A stretch of 64,000 bases of DNA from Ga0077527 sp964533495 (GTDB taxonomy: Bacteria; Pseudomonadota; Gammaproteobacteria; Burkholderiales; SG8-41), in NCBI GenBank assembly GCA_964533495.1, contig CAZHJU010000003.1:1-64000 (forward strand), given 5' to 3'. Within the stretch, counting starts at the first letter, position 1. Every line of letters starts with the position of its first letter. The translations under genes were made by a program, and so were the position numbers. The notes beneath the pieces are model-generated. The model had not been told where the DNA came from, made no database searches, and worked only from the letters and a program-made list of their open reading frames with translations. Of this stretch, positions 56,053 to 64,000 are shown piece after piece.

Positions 56053-59000
56053 ATGGCCCGATACAACAGGCGAAAAACCGTTCTGCGGGTCCTGTCGGTC
56101 GCCGCGCTGTCGTGCGCGCTGGCGGTCGCGGCGACGCTCGGCTGGCTGGCCACTCCGCAGGCGCGGGACTGGGTGGCAGCCCGGATCGTCGCTATGGATC
56201 CGGCGCGCATCGCCCTGGAAAATGTCGAAGGCTCGCTGTTGGGCGAACTGCGCATCGGCCGCCTGCATGTCGACGGCGGCGACTTCACGCTCGAAGGTGA
56301 AGCCATCGTCCTCGACTGGCGCCCCGCGCGCCTGCTGTCCGGCACAATCAGCCTGCGGCGGGTCCACGCGGCTTCGCTGGCCTACTCCAGCCGCAGCAAG
56401 ACGACGGCGACGCTGCCGCAATCCCTGGCGCTGCCGTTCGCGCTGGACATCGCCGCGCTGGACATCGGGCGCCTGCAGCTGCCGGGCCTGCCCGAAATCC
56501 GCGAGCTGCGACTGGTCTATTCCGGCAACGGCGCAAGCCACCGCCTGGGCCTGCCCGGCATCCGCGTGGCGGACTGCACGCTCGACGGCGACGCGACCGT
56601 CGGCGCGCAGCGCCCCTTCGCCATCGAAGGCAGACTCCAGGGCGCCTGCGGCGACCTGCTCGATGCCCGCGCGCAGCTCACGGGATCGCTCGAAACGCTG
56701 CGTGTGGCGCTCGACGCCGACGGGCGCGGCGCAAAAGCACAGGGCCGCGCGCTGCTGTCGCCGTTCTCGCCGCAACCCCTGCGCGAGCTCGACCTCTCGG
56801 CGCAGGACATCGACCCGCGGCTCTGGCGCGCCGGCCTGCCGCACGCGCGCGTCGCGTTGCGCGCGACGGCCGCGCCCAAAGACGGCCATGTCGCCGGCAC
56901 GCTCGACCTCGAAAATGCCGCGGCCGGCAGCATCGACGGCGGACGCGTGCCCGTCACCGGCGCGAAGCTGCGCTGGTCGCTGACTCCGGGACGTTATGCC
57001 GCCGAAAACCTCTCCATCGCGCTGAGCGGCGGCGGCCTCGCCGACGGCAGCGGTCACTGGCTGCCGGGCGCGGAAATGGGCGCCGCCGAACTGCGGCTCA
57101 GGAACATCGCGGCCGCGCAAATCGACCGCCGGCTGCAGGCCCTGCGCCTGGACGGGCATGCGCGCGTCCGCGGCGACCTGCGGCAGCAGCGGCTTGACAC
57201 GCGGCTGAACGCCGCGGGCGCGCAGCTCACCGCCGGCCTCCTGCATGCCGGCGGCCGCATCACGCTGGAAGAAAGCCTGCTGCGGGCCCGCCAGGGCGAA
57301 GCCCGGCTCTCGGGCCATGTCGCGTTGGAAGGCCCGCGGGGATACGCGCTGCGCGCGCAGTTGCGCCGCTTCGATCCCTCCGCCATCGCCGCGGCGCCCC
57401 CGGCGCAACTCAGCGGCCTCGTCACCGCCGAAGGCCGGCTCGCGCCGTCGTGGCAGGCGCGCATCGTCGCGGACCTCGCCGACAGCCGTTTCCGCGGCCG
57501 CCCCTTCGCCGCCGCCGCGGATTTCACCGGCAGCGCGGCGCGCTGGTTCGACGGCCGCGCCCGCGTCGTCGCCGGCCGCAACCGCCTCGAACTGGAAGGC
57601 CGCTACGGACAGGCCGCGGACATTCTCAGCGCCACCGTCGCCGCGGACGACCTGCGCGAACTCGATCCCGGCTGGAGCGGGCGGCTGCACAGCAGCGGCA
57701 CCCTGGGCACCGCGAAGGAAGGCCCGCTGATCGGCATCGAGCTCGACGCCGCCGATCTGGCCCTGCCCGCGCTGCGCCTCGCGCGCGCCGGCCTTCGCGG
57801 CAGCCTCGCGCCCGGCGCGGACGGCAGCCTCCGCATGAACCTCGACGCCCGGAACCTGCAATGGTCCGGACAGACCGTGGAGCGGCTGCAGCTTTCCGCG
57901 GACGGAACGCGCGCGCGTCACCGGATCGAGGGCCGCGCAGATGGCAAAGCCCTGTCGCTGGCGCTGGCCGCGAGCGGCGGACTGGATGCGTCCCCGGTCT
58001 GGCGCGGCACGCTGGACCGGCTCGAAAACGGCGCCCCGTGGACGCTGCGATTGACCGCGCCGGCCGCGATCGCCGCAGGCCCCGCGCAGTTCTCCGTCGA
58101 CGGCCTGCGCGCCGCCGTCCTCGGCGGCAGCATCGGGCCGCTCTCGCTGCAATGGACGCCGGAGACCCTGCGCAGCGAGGGAACGTTCCGCAATGTCGCG
58201 GTCGCCCCCCTGCTGCCCCGCGACGCGGGCCTCGAAGCCCCGGCGCTGCGCGCGGGCGGCGAATGGCATCTCGAACTGGCGGAAACGCTGGACGGACGCC
58301 TGACGTTGCGGCGGGAGGCCGGCGACCTCGCGATCTCCGGCGACAGCCCCGTCGCGCTCGCGCTGCGCGCAGCCTCGCTGGACATCCGCGCGAAAGCCGG
58401 AGAAATCGACGCCGCCGCCGAAATCGACAGCGCGGCCATGGGCAACGCAAGACTGCAGGCCCGGAGCCGCGTCCTGCGCCGCGAAGGCCGCTGGATGATG
58501 CCGGGCGATGCCCCGCTGTCCGGCAATCTGGCGCTCGCCCTGCACTCGCTGGCCTGGGCCCGCGTGCTGGCCCCCGAATTCGACCGCATCGACGGCTCGC
58601 TGACGGCGCAGGTCGAGGCCGGCGGCACCGTCGCCGCGCCGCGCCTCACCGGCAGCATCGACAGCAAACAGATCGCGCTGCGCGCCGTGGGCCCCGGCAT
58701 CGACCTGCGCGACGGGCGCCTGCGCGCGACCCTCGACGGCAGCCGCCTGCGGCTCGAGGAATTCGAGATCCGCGCGGGCAAGGGCCGCATCACCGCGGCC
58801 GGGGATGCCGATCTCGACGGTGGCCTGCAGCGGCTGGAGCTGCAGGCGCGCGCCGAACGCGCGCAGATACTGCTCACGCCGCAGTGGAATGCCACGGTCA
58901 GCGGCGGCGGCAATCTCGGCCTGCGCGACCGCCGCATCGCCATCGACGGCCGCTTCGTGCTCGATGAAGGGCGCTACGATCTGGGCAACCAGATGCGGCC

Positions 59001-59772
59001 CGCGCTCGGCGACGACGTCGTCGTGCGTTCACCCGCCGGCAAACCCGCCGAACGCGCGCCCGCCCTGCCGGTGCAGCTCGACGTTGGCATCGACCTCAAC
59101 GACCGGCTGGCGCTGCGCGGCAACGGCCTCGACGCGCTGCTCGGCGGCAGCGTGCGCGTGCGCAGCCAGGCGACGGGCCTCGCCGCCACGGGCAGCGTGC
59201 ACACGGTGCGCGGCAGCTACCAGGTATTCAACCAGACGCTCGAAATCGAGCGCGGCACGGTGACTTTCGGCGGCCCGCTGACGAATCCGGCGCTCGACCT
59301 GCGCGCGATGCGGAAATTCGCCACGGCCGAAGTCGGCGTCGAGGTCGGCGGCTCGCTGCAGCGGCCGCAGGTGAGGCTGGTTTCGACGCCCGACATGCCG
59401 GACTCGGACCGGCTGGCCTGGCTCGCGCTGGGCCGCGATCCCCAAGGCTCCGACCGCGCGCAGCTGGCGGTGCTGCAGGCGGCGGCCCTCAGCTTCGCCG
59501 GCGGGGGCGGCAAGCCGCTGACCGGGCGCATCGCCGAAGGCGTCGGCCTCGACGAGCTCGGATTTGCCGGCGGCGAGGGCAACGCGCTCGGCATGGTCAC
59601 CCTCGGCAAGCGGCTGACCGACCGCCTGAGCATCCGCCTCGAGCAGACGCTGGGCGGCACCGCCGGCAGCCTGCTGCGCATGGATTATTTCCTGTCGGAG
59701 CGCTGGCGGCTGCGCGGCACGGCCGGCGCCGAGAACGCGGGGGACATCCTGTTCACCTGGCGTTTCGACTGA
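56053..59772 (+). CDS. tamB: Translocation and assembly module protein TamB
   Basis: 1239 residues. A single N-terminal membrane anchor (~10-32) is followed by about a thousand residues of repetitive beta-strand sequence that form the hydrophobic-groove bridge across the periplasm (GSL..L...LH...A..L), and the C-terminal DUF490/TamB domain (~900-1239; VHTVRGSYQVFNQTLEIERGTVTFGG, RLAWLALGRDP, FTWRF). It partners TamA immediately upstream. Very Ala/Arg/Leu-rich with GC-heavy codons, giving large antisense open frames that are not genes. Confidence 0.95.
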   Translation: MARYNRRKTVLRVLSVAALSCALAVAATLGWLATPQARDWVAARIVAMDPARIALENVEGSLLGELRIGRLHVDGGDFTLEGEAIVLDWRPARLLSGTISLRRVHAASLAYSSRSKTTATLPQSLALPFALDIAALDIGRLQLPGLPEIRELRLVYSGNGASHRLGLPGIRVADCTLDGDATVGAQRPFAIEGRLQGACGDLLDARAQLTGSLETLRVALDADGRGAKAQGRALLSPFSPQPLRELDLSAQDIDPRLWRAGLPHARVALRATAAPKDGHVAGTLDLENAAAGSIDGGRVPVTGAKLRWSLTPGRYAAENLSIALSGGGLADGSGHWLPGAEMGAAELRLRNIAAAQIDRRLQALRLDGHARVRGDLRQQRLDTRLNAAGAQLTAGLLHAGGRITLEESLLRARQGEARLSGHVALEGPRGYALRAQLRRFDPSAIAAAPPAQLSGLVTAEGRLAPSWQARIVADLADSRFRGRPFAAAADFTGSAARWFDGRARVVAGRNRLELEGRYGQAADILSATVAADDLRELDPGWSGRLHSSGTLGTAKEGPLIGIELDAADLALPALRLARAGLRGSLAPGADGSLRMNLDARNLQWSGQTVERLQLSADGTRARHRIEGRADGKALSLALAASGGLDASPVWRGTLDRLENGAPWTLRLTAPAAIAAGPAQFSVDGLRAAVLGGSIGPLSLQWTPETLRSEGTFRNVAVAPLLPRDAGLEAPALRAGGEWHLELAETLDGRLTLRREAGDLAISGDSPVALALRAASLDIRAKAGEIDAAAEIDSAAMGNARLQARSRVLRREGRWMMPGDAPLSGNLALALHSLAWARVLAPEFDRIDGSLTAQVEAGGTVAAPRLTGSIDSKQIALRAVGPGIDLRDGRLRATLDGSRLRLEEFEIRAGKGRITAAGDADLDGGLQRLELQARAERAQILLTPQWNATVSGGGNLGLRDRRIAIDGRFVLDEGRYDLGNQMRPALGDDVVVRSPAGKPAERAPALPVQLDVGIDLNDRLALRGNGLDALLGGSVRVRSQATGLAATGSVHTVRGSYQVFNQTLEIERGTVTFGGPLTNPALDLRAMRKFATAEVGVEVGGSLQRPQVRLVSTPDMPDSDRLAWLALGRDPQGSDRAQLAVLQAAALSFAGGGGKPLTGRIAEGVGLDELGFAGGEGNALGMVTLGKRLTDRLSIRLEQTLGGTAGSLLRMDYFLSERWRLRGTAGAENAGDILFTWRFD

Positions 59773-59860
59773 GCGGCGCCCCTCCGATATACAAGGCCCC
59801 ACAAGTTACATAGAATGGGCCGCCACATACCAAAACGCAGATCACAGATCGGAGGAGATC

Positions 59861-60844
59861 ATGGTGGAAAAGAAATACCGGAAATTGCTGGCCCTGGGCG
59901 CGATCGCGGCCGCAGGCGTGCTCGTTGCAGGCGCCGCCTCGGCGCAGAACTGGCCGACCCGGGCAATCCGCATCATCAACCCCTTCCCCGCGGGCGGCGG
60001 CACCGACGCGTTCGCGCGCCCGATGGCGGCCCTCATGCCCACGGATCTCGGCCAGCAGGTGCTGATCGAGAATCTCGGCGGCGCCGGCGGCACGCTGGGC
60101 GCAGGCACCGCGTCGCGCGCCCAGGGCGACGGCTACACCTGGTTCATGGGCGCCGTGCACCACACCATCGCGGAAACGCTGTACCGCAAGCTGAGCTACA
60201 GCTTGGAGCGCGATTTCGTGCCGGTCACGCTGGCCGCCTCGGTGCCCAGCGCCGTGGTCGTGCATCCTTCGGTTCCCGCAAAAACCGTCAAGGAACTGAT
60301 CGCCCTCGACAAGCGCTCGCCCGGCGCCATCAACTACGGCTCCGCGGGTTACGGCACCACCCACCACATGAACGGCGAGCTGTTCAACCTGATCACAGGC
60401 ACCAAGCTGACCCATGTGCCGTACAAGGGCGCGGGGCCGCTGACTCCGGCGCTGCTGTCGGGCGAGGTGGCGATGGCCTTCGACGGCATGGGCACCGCCG
60501 GACCCAACGTCAAGGCCGGCAAGCTGCGCGCGCTGGCGGTCACCACCGCCAAACGCTCGGACCTGCTGCCCGAGGTGCCGACGCTGCAGGAATCCGGCAT
60601 CGACATCAACGTCACCACCTGGTACGCGCTGTGGGGCATCAAGGGCACGCCGCAGCCGATCGTCGACCGCATGTACCAGGTCACGGCGAAGACGCTGAAC
60701 GCGCCCCAGGTCAAGAAGATATGGGATTCGCTCGGCGCCACCGCCGGCGGCCAGTCTCCGGCGGAGTTCGGCAAGTTCGTCCGCGGCGAGATCGAGACCT
60801 GGGGCAAGGTCGTGAAGGCGTCAGGTGCCAAAGTCGAAAACTGA
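59861..60844 (+). CDS. Bug-family periplasmic solute-binding protein 7
   Basis: 327 residues behind a GGAGGAGATC ribosome site. Signal peptide to AASAQNWP (~29). Hallmarks: AIRIINPFPAGGGTDAFARPM, VLIENLGGAGGTLGAGTASRAQGDGYT (Leu-Gly in place of the usual Arg-Pro), HVPYKGAGPLTPALLSGEVA. Its 3' end overlaps the malonyl-CoA decarboxylase gene by 20 bp, a tight coupling that suggests a malonate-type or CoA-activated dicarboxylate ligand. Confidence 0.92.
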   Translation: MVEKKYRKLLALGAIAAAGVLVAGAASAQNWPTRAIRIINPFPAGGGTDAFARPMAALMPTDLGQQVLIENLGGAGGTLGAGTASRAQGDGYTWFMGAVHHTIAETLYRKLSYSLERDFVPVTLAASVPSAVVVHPSVPAKTVKELIALDKRSPGAINYGSAGYGTTHHMNGELFNLITGTKLTHVPYKGAGPLTPALLSGEVAMAFDGMGTAGPNVKAGKLRALAVTTAKRSDLLPEVPTLQESGIDINVTTWYALWGIKGTPQPIVDRMYQVTAKTLNAPQVKKIWDSLGATAGGQSPAEFGKFVRGEIETWGKVVKASGAKVEN

Positions 60845-62150
60845 CGACACCGCCGCACCGGAGGCGGGGCTGCTGGCCCGCCTCTGGCGCGGTCTCGCCC
60901 GGCGCGGCCGCACCCTCAACGAAAAACGGACGCAGCAGTGGCTTGCGCAGGCGGCGGAAACGCTGAGATCCGAACTCGGCGAAGCCTCCGGCGTGTCCCT
61001 CGCGCGCCGCATCACCGATCGCTACGCGGCGCTGCCGCCTGAAGGCCGCCTCGATTTCCTGCGCATGCTGGCGACGCGCTTCTCGACCGACGCCGGAAAA
61101 CTCGACGCCGCGATCCGCCACTATGCCGCGCACCCCGGCCCCGCCGCCGCTCACCTGCTGCACACCGCCGCCGAATCGCGCCGCCAGGAAGTGCTGCGCC
61201 GGCTCAATTTCGCGCCCAGCGGCACGGCGGCGCTGCTGCGCATGCGCGAGGACGTGCTGGAACTGCTGCCGCAGCACCCGGAACTCGGCGAAGTGGATGC
61301 CGATTTCGAACACCTGTTCCGCTCCTGGTTCAACCGCGGCTTCCTGCAGCTGAAGCGGATCGACTGGCACACGCCGGCGGTCGTGCTCGAGAAAATCATC
61401 CGCTACGAAGCGGTGCATGAAATTTCGGGATGGAGCGATCTGCGCCGCCGGCTCGATCCGCCGGACCGCAAGTGCTTCGCGTTCTTCCACCCCACACTGG
61501 CCGACGATCCGCTGATTTTCGTCGAGGTCGCGCTGACGGAGGACATTCCCGACGCCATCGGCCCGCTGCTCGCCGACGGCCGGCCGCCGCTCGACGTGCG
61601 CTCGGCGCGGACCGCCGTGTTCTATTCGATCTCGAACTGCCAGAAGGCGCTGCGCGGCGTGTCCTTCGGCAACTTCCTGATCAAGCAGGTCGCCGAGGAA
61701 CTGAAGCGCGATTTTCCGCAACTGCGCAATTTCGTCACGCTGTCCCCGGTGCCCGGCTTCGTGTCGTGGCTCAAACGCGCGCATCCCGGGGCGCCGGAAC
61801 TGCAGGCCATCGCGCAGCCCGGCTGGCATGCCGATGCCGCCGCTGCGGAGCGCCTGCGTCCGGGCCTGCAGGCGCTGCTGGTGTCCTACCTGCTGGAGGC
61901 AAAAACCGACAGCGGCCGCCCCGCCGATCCGGTGGGACGATTCCATCTCGGCAACGGCGCCTGCATCGAGCATGTGCGCTGGCTCGGCGACGTGTCCGAA
62001 AAAGGCCTGCACAACGCCGCCGGATTCATGGTGAACTACCTCTACGACCTCGACAACATCGAGGCCAACCACGAGGCGCACTTCAACCACGGCGCGATCT
62101 TCGCATCGCACCAGGTGCGCGCGCTGCGCCCGAAAAACGGCCGCGGCTGA
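60825..62150 (+). CDS. Malonyl-CoA decarboxylase
   Basis: 441 residues, MCD family (converts malonyl-CoA to acetyl-CoA and CO2 in the cytosol). An N-terminal helical domain (~1-150) is followed by the GNAT-like catalytic domain. Catalytic Ser in TLSPVPGF (~306) and His in RFHLGNGACIEH (~373), matching the Ser/His pair of known MCDs. RGVSFGNFLIKQVAEELKRDFPQL is strongly conserved. It starts inside the Bug 7 gene. No malonyl-CoA synthetase is in the window. Confidence 0.92.
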   Translation: MPKSKTDDTAAPEAGLLARLWRGLARRGRTLNEKRTQQWLAQAAETLRSELGEASGVSLARRITDRYAALPPEGRLDFLRMLATRFSTDAGKLDAAIRHYAAHPGPAAAHLLHTAAESRRQEVLRRLNFAPSGTAALLRMREDVLELLPQHPELGEVDADFEHLFRSWFNRGFLQLKRIDWHTPAVVLEKIIRYEAVHEISGWSDLRRRLDPPDRKCFAFFHPTLADDPLIFVEVALTEDIPDAIGPLLADGRPPLDVRSARTAVFYSISNCQKALRGVSFGNFLIKQVAEELKRDFPQLRNFVTLSPVPGFVSWLKRAHPGAPELQAIAQPGWHADAAAAERLRPGLQALLVSYLLEAKTDSGRPADPVGRFHLGNGACIEHVRWLGDVSEKGLHNAAGFMVNYLYDLDNIEANHEAHFNHGAIFASHQVRALRPKNGRG

Positions 62151-62166
62151 ACCCGCGGCCGGCCGT

Positions 62167-62727
62167 TCAGCGCTTCTTGCCGAGCAGCGTGCCGCGGCAG
62201 TTGCGCGCGCCGCAATGGCAGGGATGCTCGCGCTTGAGCTTCGGCGTGTGGCGCTCTTCCAGCACCAGGTTGTAGTCGTACAACAGCTCCTGCCCCGGAC
62301 GGATCGCGCGCGCGGCGCTGATGAACACGCGGCCGTCGATCTCGTCGGCCTCGCAGTTCGGGGCGCAGGAATGGTTGATCCAGCGCGCGGGACCGCCGCG
62401 TTTCGTGGCATCGATGACGATTTCGTCGTTGGCCGCGAACAGCATGGTGTGCGAGGAATTTTCGTGGATCTCGCCGTAGCGGCGGTCCGCCTCCTCGTGG
62501 GAAATGCGCTCCCCGGTGTACTCGAGGATGCGTTCGCCCCTGGCGACCGCGTTCACGGCGAACACGCCCCGGCCGTGAATGGCCGAGCGCCGGACCACGA
62601 CGCGCGGCATGGGGTTTTTTGCTGCCTTCCTGCCAGCGGCCTTTTTCGGGACCACCTTGGGCTTTTTAACTAACTCTTTGTTTTTAAACGATTTTTTTGA
62701 TTTGCTGTGGGTTTTCTTCTGGCTCAT
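62167..62727 (-). CDS. SET-domain protein lysine methyltransferase
   Basis: 186 residues. A lysine-rich N-terminal tail (~1-38, about one third Lys) is followed by a compact SET domain: GRGVFAVNAVARGERILEYTGE, RWINHSCAPNCEA (NHS 118-120, SAM/pseudoknot), ELLYDYN (Tyr150), and a post-SET CHC...C motif (Cys170, 172, 177) that with a SET Cys would bind zinc. It methylates protein lysines, perhaps of DNA-binding or ribosomal proteins. The ATG overlaps the IlvD-type stop (ATGA). Codons ~13-22 are unusually AT-rich (motif site B). Confidence 0.88.
   Translation of the reverse strand: MSQKKTHSKSKKSFKNKELVKKPKVVPKKAAGRKAAKNPMPRVVVRRSAIHGRGVFAVNAVARGERILEYTGERISHEEADRRYGEIHENSSHTMLFAANDEIVIDATKRGGPARWINHSCAPNCEADEIDGRVFISAARAIRPGQELLYDYNLVLEERHTPKLKREHPCHCGARNCRGTLLGKKR
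62671..62683 (-). repeat. AT-rich IHF-like motif, site B (inside coding sequence)
   Basis: On the minus strand AAACAAAGAGTTA in the SET gene tail region. With its left flank (ATCGTTTAA) it matches site A in 20 of 22 positions although the two loci are 60 kb apart. Confidence 0.55.
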
Positions 62728-64000
62728 TTCGGACGTGGTGTTGAAGTCGTGGTTTCGGGTTTGAGAAAAGAGAAGTCGCAGCCCTCATCGGCCTGCGTGA
62801 TCTGCTCCATGAACAGCTTGCGGTAGCCGCGCCGGTCGTCCTTGCGCGGCTTCGGCGCCTTCCAGGCCTTGCGCCGCCGCGCCAGTTCTTCGTCATCGAC
62901 CAGCAGTTCGAGCCTGCGCGCCGGCACGTCGAGGCGGATGCGGTCGCCGTTGCGCACCAGCGCCAGCGTGCCGCCGACCGCCGACTCCGGCGTCACGTGC
63001 AGCACGATCGCGCCGAAGGCGGTGCCGCTCATGCGCGCGTCGGAAATGCGGATCATGTCCTTGACGCCTTTCGACGCCAGCTTTTTCGGAATCGGCAGGT
63101 AACCCGCCTCCGGCATGCCCGGCGCGCCGATCGGACCGGCGTTCTTCAGCACCAGGATGTCGTCCGCGCGAACGTCGAGCTCCGGATCGTCGACGCGTTC
63201 GGCCATGTCCGGCAGCGATTCGAACACCACCGCGCGGCCCTCGTGGCGCACCAGTTTCGGATCCATCGCCGCCTGCTTGATGATCGCGCCGCCCGGCGCG
63301 AGGTTGCCGCGCAGCACGGCGATGCTGCCGCCGGCGAACACCGGATCCCCGAATTCGCGCACCACCTGCTGGTCCCAGCCCGGCGGCGCGTCGTCGATGT
63401 TCTGGCCCAGCGTCCTGCCGGTGACCGTCAGCGCCTTCAGGTTCAGCTGGTGCCTGATCTCGCGCAGGATCGTCGTCAGGCCGCCGGCCCTGTAGAGATC
63501 CTCCATATAGCCCTGCCCGGTCGGCTTCAGGTCGACCAGCACCGGCGTTTCGCGGCCCATCCTGTCGAAGGCATCCAGGTCCAGCCGGATGCCCAGCCGG
63601 CCCGCCATCGCCGCGAGGTGCACGATGGCGTTGGTGGAGCCGCCGACGGCGAACAGCGCGCACAGCGCGTTCTCGAAGGCCTCCACCGTCATGATCCTGT
63701 CCGGCGTCAGCTTTTCCTTCGCCATCGCCACGGCGCGCGCGCCGCTGGCCTCGGCCTGGCGCAGGCGGTCGGCCATCACCGCCGGCACCGCGGCGCCGCC
63801 CGGCAGCATCATTCCCAGCGCCTCGGTGCACAGCGCCATCGTGCTCGCCGTGCCCATCACCATGCAGGTGCCGGCCGAGGGCGCGAGCTTGTTGTTGATC
63901 TCGCCGATTTCCTGCTCGGAAATCTCGGAGGCGCGGAACTTGCCCCAGAAGCGGCGGCAGTCGGTGCAGGCGCCGAGGCGCTCGCCCTTGTGGTCGCCGG
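62724..64000 (-). CDS. IlvD/Edd-family dehydratase, 5'-truncated by window edge
   Basis: C-terminal ~425 residues; the frame is open to the window end. An Fe-S hydro-lyase family that dehydrates 2,3-dihydroxy acids or sugar acids. Visible: the cluster-binding segment GACTDCRRFWGKFRASEI, the conserved LAPSAGTCMVMGTASTMA, the Mg/substrate region VGGSTNAIVHLAAMAGRLG, and the C-terminal swivel barrel with DMIRISDARMSGTAFGAIVLHV. The CTDC plus RRFWGKFR pattern is nearer the sugar-acid (arabinonate/xylonate) branch than classic IlvD; I leave it as family level. It overlaps the SET gene by 4 bp. Confidence 0.88.
   Translation of the reverse strand, partial: GDHKGERLGACTDCRRFWGKFRASEISEQEIGEINNKLAPSAGTCMVMGTASTMALCTEALGMMLPGGAAVPAVMADRLRQAEASGARAVAMAKEKLTPDRIMTVEAFENALCALFAVGGSTNAIVHLAAMAGRLGIRLDLDAFDRMGRETPVLVDLKPTGQGYMEDLYRAGGLTTILREIRHQLNLKALTVTGRTLGQNIDDAPPGWDQQVVREFGDPVFAGGSIAVLRGNLAPGGAIIKQAAMDPKLVRHEGRAVVFESLPDMAERVDDPELDVRADDILVLKNAGPIGAPGMPEAGYLPIPKKLASKGVKDMIRISDARMSGTAFGAIVLHVTPESAVGGTLALVRNGDRIRLDVPARRLELLVDDEELARRRKAWKAPKPRKDDRRGYRKLFMEQITQADEGCDFSFLKPETTTSTPRPK

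Noticed and set aside
55936..58545. 869-codon antisense frame opposite tamB
   Set aside because: Gln/Arg/Ala-rich shadow of the repetitive tamB sequence.

Overview
This is a 64 kb stretch of GC-rich chromosome from a betaproteobacterium, most likely in or near the Burkholderiales. Three things point there: strong G/C third-position bias, seven separate Bug-family (TctC-like) periplasmic binding proteins in one window, and household genes of betaproteobacterial type (dnaE, typA, tamA/tamB, an STAS-MlaE/MlaF/MlaD set). A 100-N run inside the catalase gene, flanked by an exact 55-bp duplication, shows this is a draft assembly. No rRNA, tRNA, CRISPR array, transposase, phage gene or replication origin was found.

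Layout. 1-2.9 kb: tail of a SulP anion permease, a DsrE-like lipoprotein, acylphosphatase and a TPR protein. 2.9-6.4 kb: dnaE. 6.8-10.7 kb: an oxidative block of catalase, YceI and a Tat-exported FMN hydroxy-acid oxidase. 11.1-17.2 kb: a complete RND tripartite efflux operon plus a tiny membrane protein. 17.4-21.3 kb: a decayed YceI copy, a DadA-like oxidase, a Bug protein and a hydrolase. 21.3-25.9 kb: a racemase, a complete polar amino-acid ABC transporter (gltI-J-K-L type) and a YkgJ cysteine-cluster protein. 25.9-30.6 kb: argE and a peptide ABC transporter lacking its ATPases. 30.6-34.7 kb: LysR, a Bug protein, an LVIVD propeller protein and a DksA-like zinc-finger protein behind a perfect FNR/ANR box. 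34.8-39.9 kb: a Bug/Bug/TauD/TauD/Bug block. 39.9-43.4 kb: a phospholipid (Mla/MCE) transporter. 43.6-50.2 kb: an operon for a molybdenum hydroxylase (CoxG/M/L/S type), a UbiD decarboxylase and a Bug protein. 50.3-54.3 kb: rhlE helicase, typA and a truncated haemoglobin. 54.3-59.8 kb: tamA-tamB. 59.9-62.2 kb: a Bug protein overlapping malonyl-CoA decarboxylase. 62.2-64 kb: a SET-domain methyltransferase overlapping an IlvD/Edd dehydratase that runs off the window.

How the genes work together. The dominant theme is scavenging and oxidation of small organic acids. Bug proteins sit beside candidate catabolic enzymes: Fe(II)/2-oxoglutarate dioxygenases, the Mo-hydroxylase/UbiD set and malonyl-CoA decarboxylase. 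No TctA/TctB membrane subunits are present, so these binding proteins must use permeases encoded elsewhere or act as sensors. The second theme is envelope upkeep (Mla, Tam, RND efflux).

The two points I rate highest are the compact Mo-hydroxylase-UbiD-Bug operon, whose substrate cannot be read from sequence, and a family of AT-rich sites with the core AAWCAA-N4-TTA. These sites resemble IHF sites, are scattered through the GC-rich background, and two of them lie inside coding sequence in the same reading frame. The evidence for each is set out in the findings.
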